Positions 43,113 through 51,520 of a DNA stretch of 64,000 bases are shown piece after piece. The notes under the pieces are model-generated. The model saw nothing but the letters and a program-made list of their open reading frames with translations. It was not told the origin of the DNA and did not search any database. How positions within the stretch are numbered: the stretch's first letter is position 1; the number at the start of each line of letters is the position of its first letter. Position numbers and translations under genes: made by a program. Origin of the DNA: Anaerolineae bacterium (lineage in GTDB: Bacteria; Chloroflexota; Anaerolineae; Promineifilales; Promineifilaceae); contig SLGK01000118.1 in assembly GCA_007123775.1 (NCBI GenBank), forward strand, positions 52,003 to 116,002, written 5' to 3'.

Positions 43113-44186
43113 ATGAGTTTAACAGAATTGCGCCAGGCGTTTGCCGGGCAGACAGTGTTGGTAACGGGTCATACCGGCTTTAAGGGAAGTTGGCTGACGC
43201 TTTGGCTGCTAAAGTTGGGGGCACAAGTAGTGGGTTATAGCCTGCCGCAGCCGCCGACCAGCCCCAGCTTTTTTGAGGTGGCCGCTTTGTCTGGCCGTAT
43301 GCTGGCTGATGAACGGGGCGATCTGGCCGATCTGGTTGGATTGGTGGCCCTGATCGAGCGTACCAGGCCGACGATTTTGTTTCACCTGGCAGCGCAGCCG
43401 ATTGTGGGACATGGCTACCAGTATCCTAAAGAGACGTTTGAAACCAATGCGGGCGGTACGGTTAATGTGTTGGAAGCGATTCGCCTGACTGATTGGGTAA
43501 AAACGGCCGTTTTCATCACCACCGATAAAGTGTACGAAAATCAGGAGTGGACCTGGGGCTACCGCGAGAATGATCGGCTGGGCGGCAGCGACCCCTACAG
43601 CGCCAGCAAAGTAATGGCCGAACTCGCCATCAATGCCTACCGTCACTCATTCTTCCAGGGCAAAACGGCTGTGGCCACGGCCCGCGCCGGTAACGTCATT
43701 GGGGGAGGCGATTTTGCCGACTACCGGCTGGTGCCTGACGTGATGCGAGCCTTGATGAACGGCCGTTCCGTTCCCTTGCGGCGTCCCGACAGCGTGCGCC
43801 CCTGGCAGCACGTTTTAGAGCCGCTGCATGGCTACCTGCTACTGGCCGGCCGGCTGCAAAGCAACGCTGCCCTGAGCAACGCCTGGAACTTTGGTCCCCA
43901 GGAAAAGCAGGGCATTACCGCCCGTGCCATCGTCGAAGAGTTGATTGATCTGTGGGGCAGCGGTAGCTGGGTTCATACCGACCCCGAATTTCAGGGCAAA
44001 GAGACAGATCTGCTCCAGTTGAGCTGGCATAAGGCGGCTAACCAACTCGGTTGGCAGCCCCTTTACGCCTGGCAGGAGGCCCTGGCTGAGATTGTGACCT
44101 GGTTTAAGGCCTACCAGAACCAGGCAGATATGTATCAGGTTGGCTTAAACCACATTGAGACTTACGAATTACGAATTACGAATTAG
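43113..44186 (+). CDS. rfbG: CDP-glucose 4,6-dehydratase
   Basis: A 357-residue extended SDR. The cofactor motif is GHTGFKGSWLTLWL, and the catalytic YxxxK lies in GGSDPYSASKVMAEL, with TTDKVYENQEW as the Thr/Asp/Lys context typical of CDP-glucose dehydratases. It converts CDP-glucose to CDP-4-keto-6-deoxyglucose for deoxysugars of surface glycans. No partner CDP-sugar gene is next to it. The last residues (ETYELRITN) and the stop codon are encoded by a 7-bp repeat array, so the original C-terminus was probably replaced. Confidence 0.88.
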   Translation: MSLTELRQAFAGQTVLVTGHTGFKGSWLTLWLLKLGAQVVGYSLPQPPTSPSFFEVAALSGRMLADERGDLADLVGLVALIERTRPTILFHLAAQPIVGHGYQYPKETFETNAGGTVNVLEAIRLTDWVKTAVFITTDKVYENQEWTWGYRENDRLGGSDPYSASKVMAELAINAYRHSFFQGKTAVATARAGNVIGGGDFADYRLVPDVMRALMNGRSVPLRRPDSVRPWQHVLEPLHGYLLLAGRLQSNAALSNAWNFGPQEKQGITARAIVEELIDLWGSGSWVHTDPEFQGKETDLLQLSWHKAANQLGWQPLYAWQEALAEIVTWFKAYQNQADMYQVGLNHIETYELRITN

Positions 44187-44187
44187 G
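44160..44187. repeat. Heptamer array forming the rfbG 3' end
   Basis: ACTTACG, AATTACG twice and AATTAGG. The final unit supplies the TAG stop codon of the dehydratase gene. Confidence 0.85.
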
Positions 44188-44207
44188 AAACGACAACACA
44201 TCCCTTG

Positions 44208-44558
44208 TTACCAACCGTGTAAAATGTCATCTAATTCGACCAGGTGCAGCCCTTCCCACAGGTGCTGGTCTAAATCAAGGGTGAACTGCTCACTCACGGC
44301 TACACCCTCGGCACGGAGCAGGTCGGCCTGAAGCTGGGCTGTGTATTCCCGATTAACGATGCTGATGCGCCCCTGGCTGTTGACCACGCGCTGCCAGGGT
44401 ACGTTATGTTCCTTGTCCTTCAGGCTGCTGAGGGCATAACCAACGGCGCGAGCCGCGTTTGGCCGCCCCAACATTTGGGCAATACGGCCGTAACTGGTCA
44501 CTTTCCCCGGCGGAATGCGGCGCACCACGGCGTAGACTTGTTCGTAGAAGTTCGGCAT
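44208..44558 (-). CDS. Alkyltransferase-like protein (ATL)
   Basis: A 116-residue protein of the MGMT DNA-binding-domain family. In place of the PCHR active-site Cys motif it has VPWQRVVN, so Trp replaces the alkyl-accepting Cys. The recognition helix region is AARAVGYALSSL, and KVTSYGRIAQMLG precedes it. ATL proteins bind O6-alkylguanine and pass the lesion to nucleotide excision repair without removing the alkyl group. It stands alone. The start has no strong Shine-Dalgarno. Confidence 0.88.
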   Translation of the reverse strand: MPNFYEQVYAVVRRIPPGKVTSYGRIAQMLGRPNAARAVGYALSSLKDKEHNVPWQRVVNSQGRISIVNREYTAQLQADLLRAEGVAVSEQFTLDLDQHLWEGLHLVELDDILHGW

Positions 44559-44562
44559 CTGT

Positions 44563-44619
44563 GACGGAGGACGGAAGACTAAGGACGGCGAGTTTTCCCC
44601 CCAGCCTCGGTCTTCCGTC
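44563..44619. repeat. Hairpin related to the MITE-like core
   Basis: GACGGAAGAC (44570-44579) pairs exactly with GTCTTCCGTC (44610-44619), and the GACGGAGGAC / CCTCGGTC words match the core of the MITE-like repeats. It sits between the ATL and permease genes. Possibly a shortened relative. Confidence 0.6.
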
Positions 44620-44626
44620 GCCTATT

Positions 44627-45802
44627 CTAGCTTTCGCTAATGGGTGCAGGGTTTTCTGCCTGCTGTAATAAGCGCTGCAAACGGGCGATCATTGACTCAA
44701 TTTCGGGCGGGATGGGCTGCTCTCGCTGGCTGTAGCTGGTCTGAATCTGGTCTAATCGCGCTTGCAGTTCAGCGACATTAACCACCGCCCGCACCTGTTG
44801 CTCACGCAGCGTTAGCAAGGCATTAAAGAGAATTTGCAGCGCAGCAGCAATCGTGGGGGCCAAAATCAGGCCCACAATGCCCAATAACTGGGCCATCACA
44901 AAGAGGGTCAAAATAACCAAAATAGGGATGTAACGCCGCTGCCGAAAGATGCGCGGCTCAATCACTCGTTCCAAAGCCAGTAAAACGATAAGGGTGTAGA
45001 TAACGGCCGTTCCCGCTAAAAGCCAGCCATTTACCAGTCCCACCAGCAGCACCGGCACTATGATAAACGCTGCCCCAATCAGCGGAATTAGCCAGGCCAA
45101 ACCGCCCAACAGCGCCAGCGTCAGCGGATAAGAGAGGCCTAGCAGACTGTAACCCAAGCCCAGCAGCAGAAAGGCCAATACGGCCTGGATCAGCTCGCTG
45201 CGAATATAGGTACCAACGCCAGCCTCAATGGTGTGCCAGACGTTACGTGCCCAGGTGCGCCGGTCAGCCGGCAGCAGTGACAGCCACAGCCGTTCAAAAC
45301 GGGTCTGGTCAATGCTCCAGTAGACGCTAAAGACCAAAATGAGGACCAGCCCGGCCAGCACGGTCACCAGGTTTTGGGCCACGCCAAAGAGTATGCGGGC
45401 CATAGCTTCGCTGTCACTGGTAAGCAATTGTACCAGTTGGGGAGCGTTGGGCAGACGGCTGGCAATAGCCTGCTGCCAGAGCGGACCTTCGGCCCAGCGG
45501 GGGTGGGTAACTTCATAGGCTATGGCAGCCTTGTTGCCTATCTCGCGCAGTTCGTCTGTAAAAGCGGGTCCCAGTGAATAGATAAGCACCACGGCTAACA
45601 GCAGGCCGCTCAGGTAGACAACCAGAATGGCCTGTGCCCAACTAAAACGATGCTGTGCTAATTTGTAGATAAACGGCCGTACCGCCGCCGCCACAAACAA
45701 TGAAAGCAGAAAAAGCAGAATCACTTCCCGGAACTGCCAGAGCAGCAGCAACAGGGTCAGGGTGGCGGCCACAACGGCCGTGTAGCGGGCCAGACGACTC
45801 AT
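44627..45802 (-). CDS. AI-2E family transporter (first of two)
   Basis: A 391-residue polytopic protein with about seven or eight membrane helices. The family core is a long hydrophilic stretch around LQIEAGVG-type residues (ARNVWHTIEAGVGTYIRSELI) and then GLSYPLTLALLGGLAWLIPLIG. The family exports small molecules or ions; the name comes from autoinducer-2 export, but substrates differ. Its start overlaps the upstream paralogue's stop by 4 bp (ATGA). The two proteins may form a heteromer. Confidence 0.85.
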   Translation of the reverse strand: MSRLARYTAVVAATLTLLLLLWQFREVILLFLLSLFVAAAVRPFIYKLAQHRFSWAQAILVVYLSGLLLAVVLIYSLGPAFTDELREIGNKAAIAYEVTHPRWAEGPLWQQAIASRLPNAPQLVQLLTSDSEAMARILFGVAQNLVTVLAGLVLILVFSVYWSIDQTRFERLWLSLLPADRRTWARNVWHTIEAGVGTYIRSELIQAVLAFLLLGLGYSLLGLSYPLTLALLGGLAWLIPLIGAAFIIVPVLLVGLVNGWLLAGTAVIYTLIVLLALERVIEPRIFRQRRYIPILVILTLFVMAQLLGIVGLILAPTIAAALQILFNALLTLREQQVRAVVNVAELQARLDQIQTSYSQREQPIPPEIESMIARLQRLLQQAENPAPISES

Positions 45803-47079
45803 GCTTCTGGCCCCCCATTGGTGGTTTGCCGGGTCAGAAAAGCATCCAGGTCCAGGGCAATGGCCTCCAGTGAATCTTCTATCTCTTCCTGATCCAGCGT
45901 CAGCGCGTCTGCTTTACGCCGGAACAGGCTGCGTAAATCCTGCATTAGTTCTTGTGTGCGGTAACGTAGCAGAGTAATCAAGTCGCGCTGCCCACCAGTT
46001 TGGGCCAGCTCATCCCCTTGCAGGGTGAGCAGATGGCGGTTAATTGACAGTTGCAAAACGGCCGCTAGGGGAATGGCGACAATGGCCCCGGCAATGCCAA
46101 AAAGCGAGCCAAAAGCGATTAGAGACAGCAGCGTCACCAGCGGTGTAACACCTACCGCTTTGTTCATAACGCGAGGAACCAGAACGCTGTTTTCAAGCTG
46201 CTGAATGATGATCGTTACGACAATGACCCAAACGGCCGTTGTGGGCGAAATGGTAAAACCGATAATAACGGCCGGCAAGGCCCCCAATACCGGCCCAATA
46301 ACCGGCAGCAGCTCCATCAGACCGGCAAACAGAGCCAGCACAAACGCATAGGGCAAGCCCAGCAGCAGGTAGGCCAACAAGGCCATCAATCCAATCGCAC
46401 CGCACAGAATTGCCTGACCAAAGGCATAAGCACCTACCTTTCCCTCCATCTCGGCCACCATAGCGCGAGCGGCCGGGCGACGGGCTAACGGGACCAGCAA
46501 TAGCAGCGAGCGTTTTACCCGCTCCCCATCCAGGCTCCAGTAAAAGGCCAACAAGAAGGTAGCAATAGCGCTGAGTGCGGCCTGGGTGGTGTTGGTTAAC
46601 AACAGCCGTGCTTGCTCCAGCAGTTCGCTCAGTTCTGCTTCCTCAGTGGCAATAAAAGAGGATTGGGCGGGCAGCGTTTCGGGCAGTTCACGCCCCAGCC
46701 GCCAGATGAACATATTTTCATTGCTCACCAGGCCGTTACGAATGGCAACGTATAACTCGGCCAGCGTCAGGGAGATGGTGGCTGTCTGTTCAATGATAAG
46801 AGGGATACCCAGCAGCAGGAAGGCAACCAGAGCCAGCGTTATAAATGCGTAGAGCAGCCCCACACTAAGTGAGCGAGATAATCCCCACTGGCGCAGCCGT
46901 TGCACGCCGGGTTGAAGGGCGGTGCTGATCACCAGGGCCACAAAGAGGATGAAGATGGCCTGGTAGAAGCGAAAGATGAGGTAAAAAAGCAACACCACGC
47001 CGACCACCGTCAGGGTAGCCAGAATGAGGCTGCGGTTACTGATTTCGGGAACAGGTAAAGCTGACTCTTTTTCACCCAT
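45799..47079 (-). CDS. AI-2E family transporter (second of two)
   Basis: A 426-residue paralogue of the neighbouring permease. It has the same helix arrangement, with LLGLPYAFVLALFAGLMELLPVIGP and ILAFGSLFGIAGAIVAIP-type motifs (here LIAFGSLFGIAGAIVAIP). A hydrophilic tail contains DQEEIEDSLEAIALDLDAFL. It is first in a two-gene unit with the other AI-2E transporter. The substrate is not known. Confidence 0.85.
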   Translation of the reverse strand: MGEKESALPVPEISNRSLILATLTVVGVVLLFYLIFRFYQAIFILFVALVISTALQPGVQRLRQWGLSRSLSVGLLYAFITLALVAFLLLGIPLIIEQTATISLTLAELYVAIRNGLVSNENMFIWRLGRELPETLPAQSSFIATEEAELSELLEQARLLLTNTTQAALSAIATFLLAFYWSLDGERVKRSLLLLVPLARRPAARAMVAEMEGKVGAYAFGQAILCGAIGLMALLAYLLLGLPYAFVLALFAGLMELLPVIGPVLGALPAVIIGFTISPTTAVWVIVVTIIIQQLENSVLVPRVMNKAVGVTPLVTLLSLIAFGSLFGIAGAIVAIPLAAVLQLSINRHLLTLQGDELAQTGGQRDLITLLRYRTQELMQDLRSLFRRKADALTLDQEEIEDSLEAIALDLDAFLTRQTTNGGPEA

Positions 47080-47131
47080 TACCGTATTGTAATACTCAAT
47101 GGGGTCTGGTCAAAAAAGAGCCAGATTCGCT

Positions 47132-47554
47132 TTAGTCCACCAGTTTGGTACGAATCTTGGTCTCGCTATGGAGGGTGCGGTGGACGGGGCAGCGGTCGGC
47201 AATTTGGGCCAGCCGTTCGCGCTGCGCGTCATCCAGATCGCCCTCGAAACTGATGTCACACAGGATTTCATCTACTTTGCCGCTTTCGGTGTCGCAGTCG
47301 TCACAGTCGGCGGCGTCGATCTTTTGGTGGGACATACTGATATTGACTTTTTCCACTGGCCAGCCCTTACGCTCAGCGTACATGTGGACGGTAATCACCT
47401 TGCAGGCGGCCAGTGAGGCCAGCAGCAGGTCGTAGGGGTTGGGGCCGAGATTGTCGCCGCCTTTGTCTTTTGGCTCGTCGGCCAAGATTTCATGGCCGTT
47501 GGCAACAATGTCAACCTGGTAATTTTTGCGTGTTTGGGCAGTAACGGTAGCCAT
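47132..47554 (-). CDS. OsmC family peroxiredoxin-like protein
   Basis: A 140-residue OsmC/Ohr-type protein. The two redox Cys residues are in LLASLAACKVITV and ADRCPVHRTL. A third CDDCDTES cluster is a Cys-rich insert that is unusual. It probably reduces organic hydroperoxides. The start MATVTAQTRKNYQVDI is typical and it follows a spaced AGGAGATC ribosome site. Confidence 0.85.
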   Translation of the reverse strand: MATVTAQTRKNYQVDIVANGHEILADEPKDKGGDNLGPNPYDLLLASLAACKVITVHMYAERKGWPVEKVNISMSHQKIDAADCDDCDTESGKVDEILCDISFEGDLDDAQRERLAQIADRCPVHRTLHSETKIRTKLVD

Positions 47555-47606
47555 TGGGAATACGATCTCCTTGTATTTGTGGGTCTTTTGAATTTTGCAG
47601 GGTTTG

Positions 47607-47656
47607 GCGTAAAACGTAATGCGTAAGGTCTCTCGCGTTACGTTTTACGCATTACG
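47607..47656. repeat. Head-to-head heptamer arrays after glk
   Basis: GCGTAAA, ACGTAAT, GCGTAAG face GCGTTAC, GTTTTAC, GCATTAC. The arms GCGTAAAACGTAATGCG and CGCGTTACGTTTTACGC pair over 17 bases with one wobble. A likely 3' hairpin of the glk message. Confidence 0.88.
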
Positions 47657-47685
47657 GTTTGTCAACTCCCTGAAATTTAAATGCG

Positions 47686-48675
47686 TTATGCCTCACGTAT
47701 TGCTTCAATCGCTGCATAAGCCGCGCCGTACAGGGCGACTTTGGGGTTGCGAATGACGTGAACGGCCGTTTCTTGCAGTAGTTCGTTATGGGGCGGTTTA
47801 TCCACAAAGTAGCGCATAAAACGGCCATTTTGCAACTGGTCCAATATGCGGGGTGGAATGCCGCCACCAACATAAACGCCGCCGGTGGCCATGATGGTGA
47901 GCGCCAGATTGCCTGCCTCAGAGCCTAAGATAGCCACGAAAATATCCAGCACCGCCTCACAGATGGGGGTTTTCTTTTGCAGCGCGGTATTGACGATGAT
48001 AGGCGTTTTATCGTCGGCGGCTGCCAGCTCTTGCCGCAGCCAGTCCGGTTCCTCATAGCGGCCAGAGTCCCGCAGAAAATTGTAGATGTTGGGGATGCCC
48101 ACGCCGGAGCAGACGCGCTCATAGCTGATGTGGCCCAGACGCGGCAGCAAATAGGCGACCATCTCAATTTGCAGGGGGGTAGTAGGGCCAAAGCTAGTGT
48201 GTCCCCCTTCCGATGGGGATGCCTGGTAGAAACGGCCGTTCCAGGTTAAAAAAGCTTCACCCAGGCCCGTGCCGGGGGCAATAACGGCAACGGGACCGGT
48301 CGGATCGGATTCGGCTTTATTTAGCGTCAGCAAGTCGTCGCCGCTGAGGTGGGGCACGGCATAGGCAATGGCCTGCAAGTCGTTGAGCAGCCGCACCGGC
48401 CAGCCAAACGCAGCCTCAATTTCACGGGCGTTAATAACCCAGGGCAGGTTGGTCAAGACTACCTGCCGGTCGCGCACCGGTCCGGCCACACCAAAATGAG
48501 CGCGTTGTGGCACGGCCGTTGGGCTGTCAGCCAGAAACTGTTTGATAATGGCCGGCAGCGACTCGAAGTTGTGGTTAGCAAAGGTTTCCTCACGAGTAGG
48601 GCTAACCACATCTTCGTTTTCGTATAGAGCCAGCACCGTTTTGGTGCCGCCAATGTCACCTGCTAAAAACATCAT
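47686..48675 (-). CDS. glk: Glucokinase
   Basis: A 329-residue sugar kinase. ATP-binding and catalytic motifs are FLAGDIGGTKTVLALYE, HFGVAGPV, RLLNDLQAIAYA (with the catalytic Asp) and VIAPGTGLGEAFL. It phosphorylates glucose with ATP at the start of glycolysis. The C-terminal GGVYVGGGI motif is conserved. Two ATGs are in tandem; the Shine-Dalgarno GGAGGG is very close. The upstream DUF427 gene overlaps by 4 bp. Confidence 0.92.
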   Translation of the reverse strand: MMFLAGDIGGTKTVLALYENEDVVSPTREETFANHNFESLPAIIKQFLADSPTAVPQRAHFGVAGPVRDRQVVLTNLPWVINAREIEAAFGWPVRLLNDLQAIAYAVPHLSGDDLLTLNKAESDPTGPVAVIAPGTGLGEAFLTWNGRFYQASPSEGGHTSFGPTTPLQIEMVAYLLPRLGHISYERVCSGVGIPNIYNFLRDSGRYEEPDWLRQELAAADDKTPIIVNTALQKKTPICEAVLDIFVAILGSEAGNLALTIMATGGVYVGGGIPPRILDQLQNGRFMRYFVDKPPHNELLQETAVHVIRNPKVALYGAAYAAIEAIREA

Positions 48676-48956
48676 CCCTCCACCTGTACGCCACGCCAGA
48701 AGGCAATGTGGTGGGCAATATTGCTGGCGGCCGGTTTGGGGTCGGGATAATACCAGGCGGCAGCAGCGTTAACCTGGCCATCAACCACCACATCATAATA
48801 GCTGGCCGTTCCTTTCCAGGGGCAGATAGTTGTTTTATCATTGGGACGCAGCAGGTCACGGTTGACGCTGTCGGGCGGGAAGTAATGGTTTCCTTCCACC
48901 TGTTCAGTATGCTCACTTTCAGCAATAACTTTTCCGTTCCAGATAGCTTTGGGCAT
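48672..48956 (-). CDS. DUF427 domain protein
   Basis: A 94-residue single-domain protein. It has the DUF427 hallmarks VIAESEHTEQVEGNHYFPPDSV, CPWKGTASYYDV and AWYYPDPK. The family forms a small beta-tent fold; its function is not established. It is the first gene of a pair with glucokinase, and the stop codon overlaps the glucokinase start. Confidence 0.88.
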   Translation of the reverse strand: MPKAIWNGKVIAESEHTEQVEGNHYFPPDSVNRDLLRPNDKTTICPWKGTASYYDVVVDGQVNAAAAWYYPDPKPAASNIAHHIAFWRGVQVEG

Positions 48957-49036
48957 AGCAAATTCTCCTTCAACAAAGGGAGCGCCAGCGTCTTGTGGAC
49001 AACCGCCGGGGAGCTAACGCTCTGTATTGGTTAAGG

Positions 49037-49363
49037 TTAATGCAAATTGGCCTGAAGCGCGTTGAGCAAGTCTTCAAAAGCCTCACGACAGTGGGGACAA
49101 CGGTCCAAATGTTGCTTAACAACGGGCATCAGGACTTCCGCTTCGGCATTATTATCGACCAAATCGACGTATTCATCCAGTAATGCGAACGTCTCTTCGC
49201 AGGAATACTCCGTCAGATCCGTTAGGGCCAGCATATGGGCCAGCCGCTGGACGTTGGCGTGCGTGACAACGGCCGTTGCGGTACCAACCACAGTTTCTGG
49301 CTGCGCCGGCCGATCTATCTTTAAGCGCAGAAGCTGTTTGAGTTTATCTAATAAAGTTGTCAT
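49037..49363 (-). CDS. Zinc-finger anti-sigma factor
   Basis: A 108-residue soluble protein. The C-terminal half has a zinc-anti-sigma motif, HLDRCPHCREAFEDLL, preceded by YSCEETFALLDEYVDLV. Such proteins bind and inhibit an ECF sigma factor. The sigma factor gene is just upstream (66 bp). The sequence lacks a membrane helix, so it would be a cytoplasmic sensor, possibly redox-responsive through the Cys cluster. Confidence 0.82.
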   Translation of the reverse strand: MTTLLDKLKQLLRLKIDRPAQPETVVGTATAVVTHANVQRLAHMLALTDLTEYSCEETFALLDEYVDLVDNNAEAEVLMPVVKQHLDRCPHCREAFEDLLNALQANLH

Positions 49364-49429
49364 GGTACTTTCTCGACAAAGTGAGACCTTACATTCTTAC
49401 CTTATGGACCGTCGTTGAGCCGTTGGTCA

Positions 49430-50062
49430 CTAGTCAAAACTATTCAGTATCTCTTCCGGGGTCAAGCCTTCTTCCAATAGAAGCGTTTTTAGTCGAGCGC
49501 GGGCATCATAGATTAGTTTGTAGACAGCGTTGGCTTTCATACCCATCATATCGGCCACCTCACTGCCGCTTTGGCCGTCGATGACCGAAGCAACCAGGGC
49601 GGTGCGCTGCTTGTCAGTCAACGCTTCCTGGATAAGATAGTTGATACGCTGCAACAGTTCATTTTGCTCGGCGGCCAGGTCCGGGTCGGGTGCAGGGTCA
49701 GCCGTAAAACGGGGTGTGTAAACGCCACGTTCCGACTCCATCATGGCATCGAGCGACGGATCCCCCCAACGTTTGCGGCGCAGTTCCGTATAAACCACAG
49801 AGGTCGCGATTTTGTGTGCCCAGGTGGTGAAGCGACTGCGGCCGGCAAAGCTGTCGAGATTATCTAAAATACGAAGCAGCGCCTCCTGGGCAAAATCTTC
49901 GGCCTGGGTTTCAAATTCGGGGGCAGTGGTGCTGATGCGATTCAGCACACCGCGCTGCAACCCGTTCAGTAAGACCTGGCGCAGATCGGCAAGAGCTTTG
50001 TTGTGGGTGGGGCCTGTAGCGCGCAGCTCGTGCAGCCACTGCTGGTTGGTTCTTTCAGGCAC
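49430..50062 (-). CDS. ECF-type RNA polymerase sigma factor
   Basis: A 210-residue sigma factor. GTG at 50060-50062 is chosen because TGAGGAA lies about 6 bases upstream; the frame opens to 50179, with a possible ATG at 50086. Region 2 is QAEDFAQEALLRILDNLDSF and FTTWAHKIATSVVYTELRRKRW; region 4 is LTDKQRTALVASVIDG and a DNA-binding helix GSEVADMMGMKANAVYKLIYDARARL. It directs RNA polymerase to a stress regulon, controlled by the anti-sigma gene downstream. No membrane anti-sigma was seen. Confidence 0.88.
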   Translation of the reverse strand: MPERTNQQWLHELRATGPTHNKALADLRQVLLNGLQRGVLNRISTTAPEFETQAEDFAQEALLRILDNLDSFAGRSRFTTWAHKIATSVVYTELRRKRWGDPSLDAMMESERGVYTPRFTADPAPDPDLAAEQNELLQRINYLIQEALTDKQRTALVASVIDGQSGSEVADMMGMKANAVYKLIYDARARLKTLLLEEGLTPEEILNSFD

Positions 50063-50124
50063 GGCATTCCTCACAGGAGGCAACATGTGCCTGTGGCGCA
50101 CCAGTAAACGAATGAAAATTAGTA

Positions 50125-50168
50125 GCGCAAACATCCTTGTTTGCGCGGTCAAGCAGGGATGCTTGACC
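50125..50168. repeat. Two adjacent REP-like hairpins
   Basis: Hairpin 1: GCGCAAACA-TCCT-TGTTTGCGC (50125-50146). Hairpin 2 follows without a gap: GGTCAAGCA-GGGA-TGCTTGACC (50147-50168). Each has perfect 9-bp arms and a 4-base loop. It lies between the sigma factor and glutaredoxin-like genes and may be a dispersed repeat. Confidence 0.85.
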
Positions 50169-50190
50169 CACATTTTCACAGGAGCTAATG

Positions 50191-50451
50191 ATGGCAGAGA
50201 TCATAATGTATACAACGTCCTGGTGCATGGATTGTCATCGCGCCAAATATTTGCTAGACCAATATGGCATTACCTACGAAGAGGTAGATGTGGATAGCGA
50301 TGCGGCCGGTCTGGCCGTTGTCAGGCAGATTAATGGCGGCAGGCGTGTGGTCCCCACGATTATATTTCCTGACGGTACTGTTTTGGTGGAACCGTCTAAT
50401 GAAGCACTGGCGCGTCAATTAGGCATCACGCTAGATACGGGTTGGTTGTAG
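50191..50451 (+). CDS. Glutaredoxin-family protein
   Basis: An 86-residue thioredoxin-fold protein with the active site YTTSWCMDCHRAKY (CxxC), the cis-Pro in RVVPTIIF and a C-terminal EPSNEALARQLG helix. It would reduce disulfides in the cytoplasm. The second of two tandem ATGs (50191) is preferred, since GGAG lies 6 bases before it and only 3 before the first. It is divergent from the sigma factor gene and follows the paired hairpins. Confidence 0.88.
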   Translation: MAEIIMYTTSWCMDCHRAKYLLDQYGITYEEVDVDSDAAGLAVVRQINGGRRVVPTIIFPDGTVLVEPSNEALARQLGITLDTGWL

Positions 50452-50460
50452 ATGATGACC

Positions 50461-51183
50461 TTACGTATCGCTTTCCGGCTGTTCGGCGCGAAAGCGGTAG
50501 CCAGTACCGCGAGCCGCTTCGATATAGCCAGTTTCGTCATCTTCTGCTTCGATTTTGCGCCGCAGACGGTGGATGTGAACGTGCAAGCGGTCTTCCTGGG
50601 CGTTTTCCATGGGCCAGATGCGGCTGAGTAGAAAGTCAGTGGTGACAATGCGGCCGCGGTTGCGGACCAGAATGTAGAGCAGCTTGGTCTCGGTGGGTGT
50701 CAAGGAAACGGATTGGCCATCAACCAGGGCCTCACGCTTGGGGAAATTAACCAACAGCCGCTCGTCGATGCGGGTGGCGGAGTCAAGGGTATAGTCGTAA
50801 TCGGGCATACGGCGCAGTACGCGGCGCACGCGGGCAACCAGTTCAGGTGGATTAAAGGGCTTGGTAATATAATCGTCGGCGAATTTTTCGATCATGTCGG
50901 CCATCGTTTTTTCGCTGTCAACGGCCGTTAATATGATGATAGGCATGTCGCTGAAATCACGAATCGAGCGGCACAGTTCCGGTCCATTCATGCCGGGCAT
51001 GTGGTAGTCGACAACAGCCAGATGGGGCATTTTGTGGCGCGTAATCAGCCGCAGGGCTTCCTGCCCGGATACGGCCGTTAATACCTCGTACCCGGCATTT
51101 TCCAGCGCGTGGCGCACCAGGCGCAGCGTGAACGTATTATCATCTACGACGATAATGCGTTGTGGTTGAATCGTATCTAACAT
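50461..51183 (-). CDS. OmpR/PhoB-family response regulator
   Basis: A 240-residue two-component regulator. The receiver domain starts RIIVVDDNTF and has the phospho-Asp site HLAVVDYHMPGMNG and the Lys in YITKPFNPPEL. The winged-helix domain has SLTPTETKLLYILVRNRG and RLHVHIHRLRRKIEA and ends RGTGYRFRAEQP. ATG at 51181-51183 is preferred over a TTG 12 bases earlier. No sensor kinase gene is near it, so it is an orphan in the window. It lies convergent with the glutaredoxin gene. Confidence 0.9.
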   Translation of the reverse strand: MLDTIQPQRIIVVDDNTFTLRLVRHALENAGYEVLTAVSGQEALRLITRHKMPHLAVVDYHMPGMNGPELCRSIRDFSDMPIIILTAVDSEKTMADMIEKFADDYITKPFNPPELVARVRRVLRRMPDYDYTLDSATRIDERLLVNFPKREALVDGQSVSLTPTETKLLYILVRNRGRIVTTDFLLSRIWPMENAQEDRLHVHIHRLRRKIEAEDDETGYIEAARGTGYRFRAEQPESDT

Positions 51184-51419
51184 ATCCAATTGCAACCCCC
51201 ATGCTAAATTGCTAAACCAGCTTGGACCACTTTAGCATCATGAATAAATCACTCTACTCAAAGTATACTGTAACCGTTGTACAAATTAAAGCAAATTCAT
51301 GGTTTAGTCGGATAAAAACGGCCGTAGCCATTGCCAGCCCCGCCATTTTTGTTAGAATTCCCCCGGCATACAGCCAACAAATAGATGATAACGACGATTA
51401 TGTCTGGTGTTTGTGCGAT
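51184..51419. other. Gap between the response regulator and nuoA
   Basis: A gene-free AT-rich stretch, part of a 337-bp gap. It has one ACGGCCGT palindrome near 51319 and no credible coding frame. It should hold the response-regulator promoter on the minus strand. Confidence 0.45.
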
Positions 51420-51438
51420 AAAGTTAGTTTCTAACTTT
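51420..51438. promoter_or_regulatory. Inverted repeat before the nuoA promoter
   Basis: AAAGTTAG / CTAACTTT with a 3-base centre, abutting the -35 box. It is a candidate operator for the nuo operon. Confidence 0.5.
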
Positions 51439-51466
51439 TGCCCTCGTTTAAGGCATGTGTTATAAA
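51438..51466 (+). promoter_or_regulatory. Probable nuo operon promoter
   Basis: TTGCCC, a 17-bp spacer and TATAAA. Transcription would start near 51473, about 48 bases before the nuoA start codon. Confidence 0.6.
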
Positions 51467-51520
51467 TGAGACAGATTTCACAAACAACCACCACATGATA
51501 AGGAAAGAAGAGGTCAACTG

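Noticed and set aside
51222..51434. 70-codon frame before nuoA
   Set aside because: No ribosome site or domain. It overlaps the promoter and operator area.
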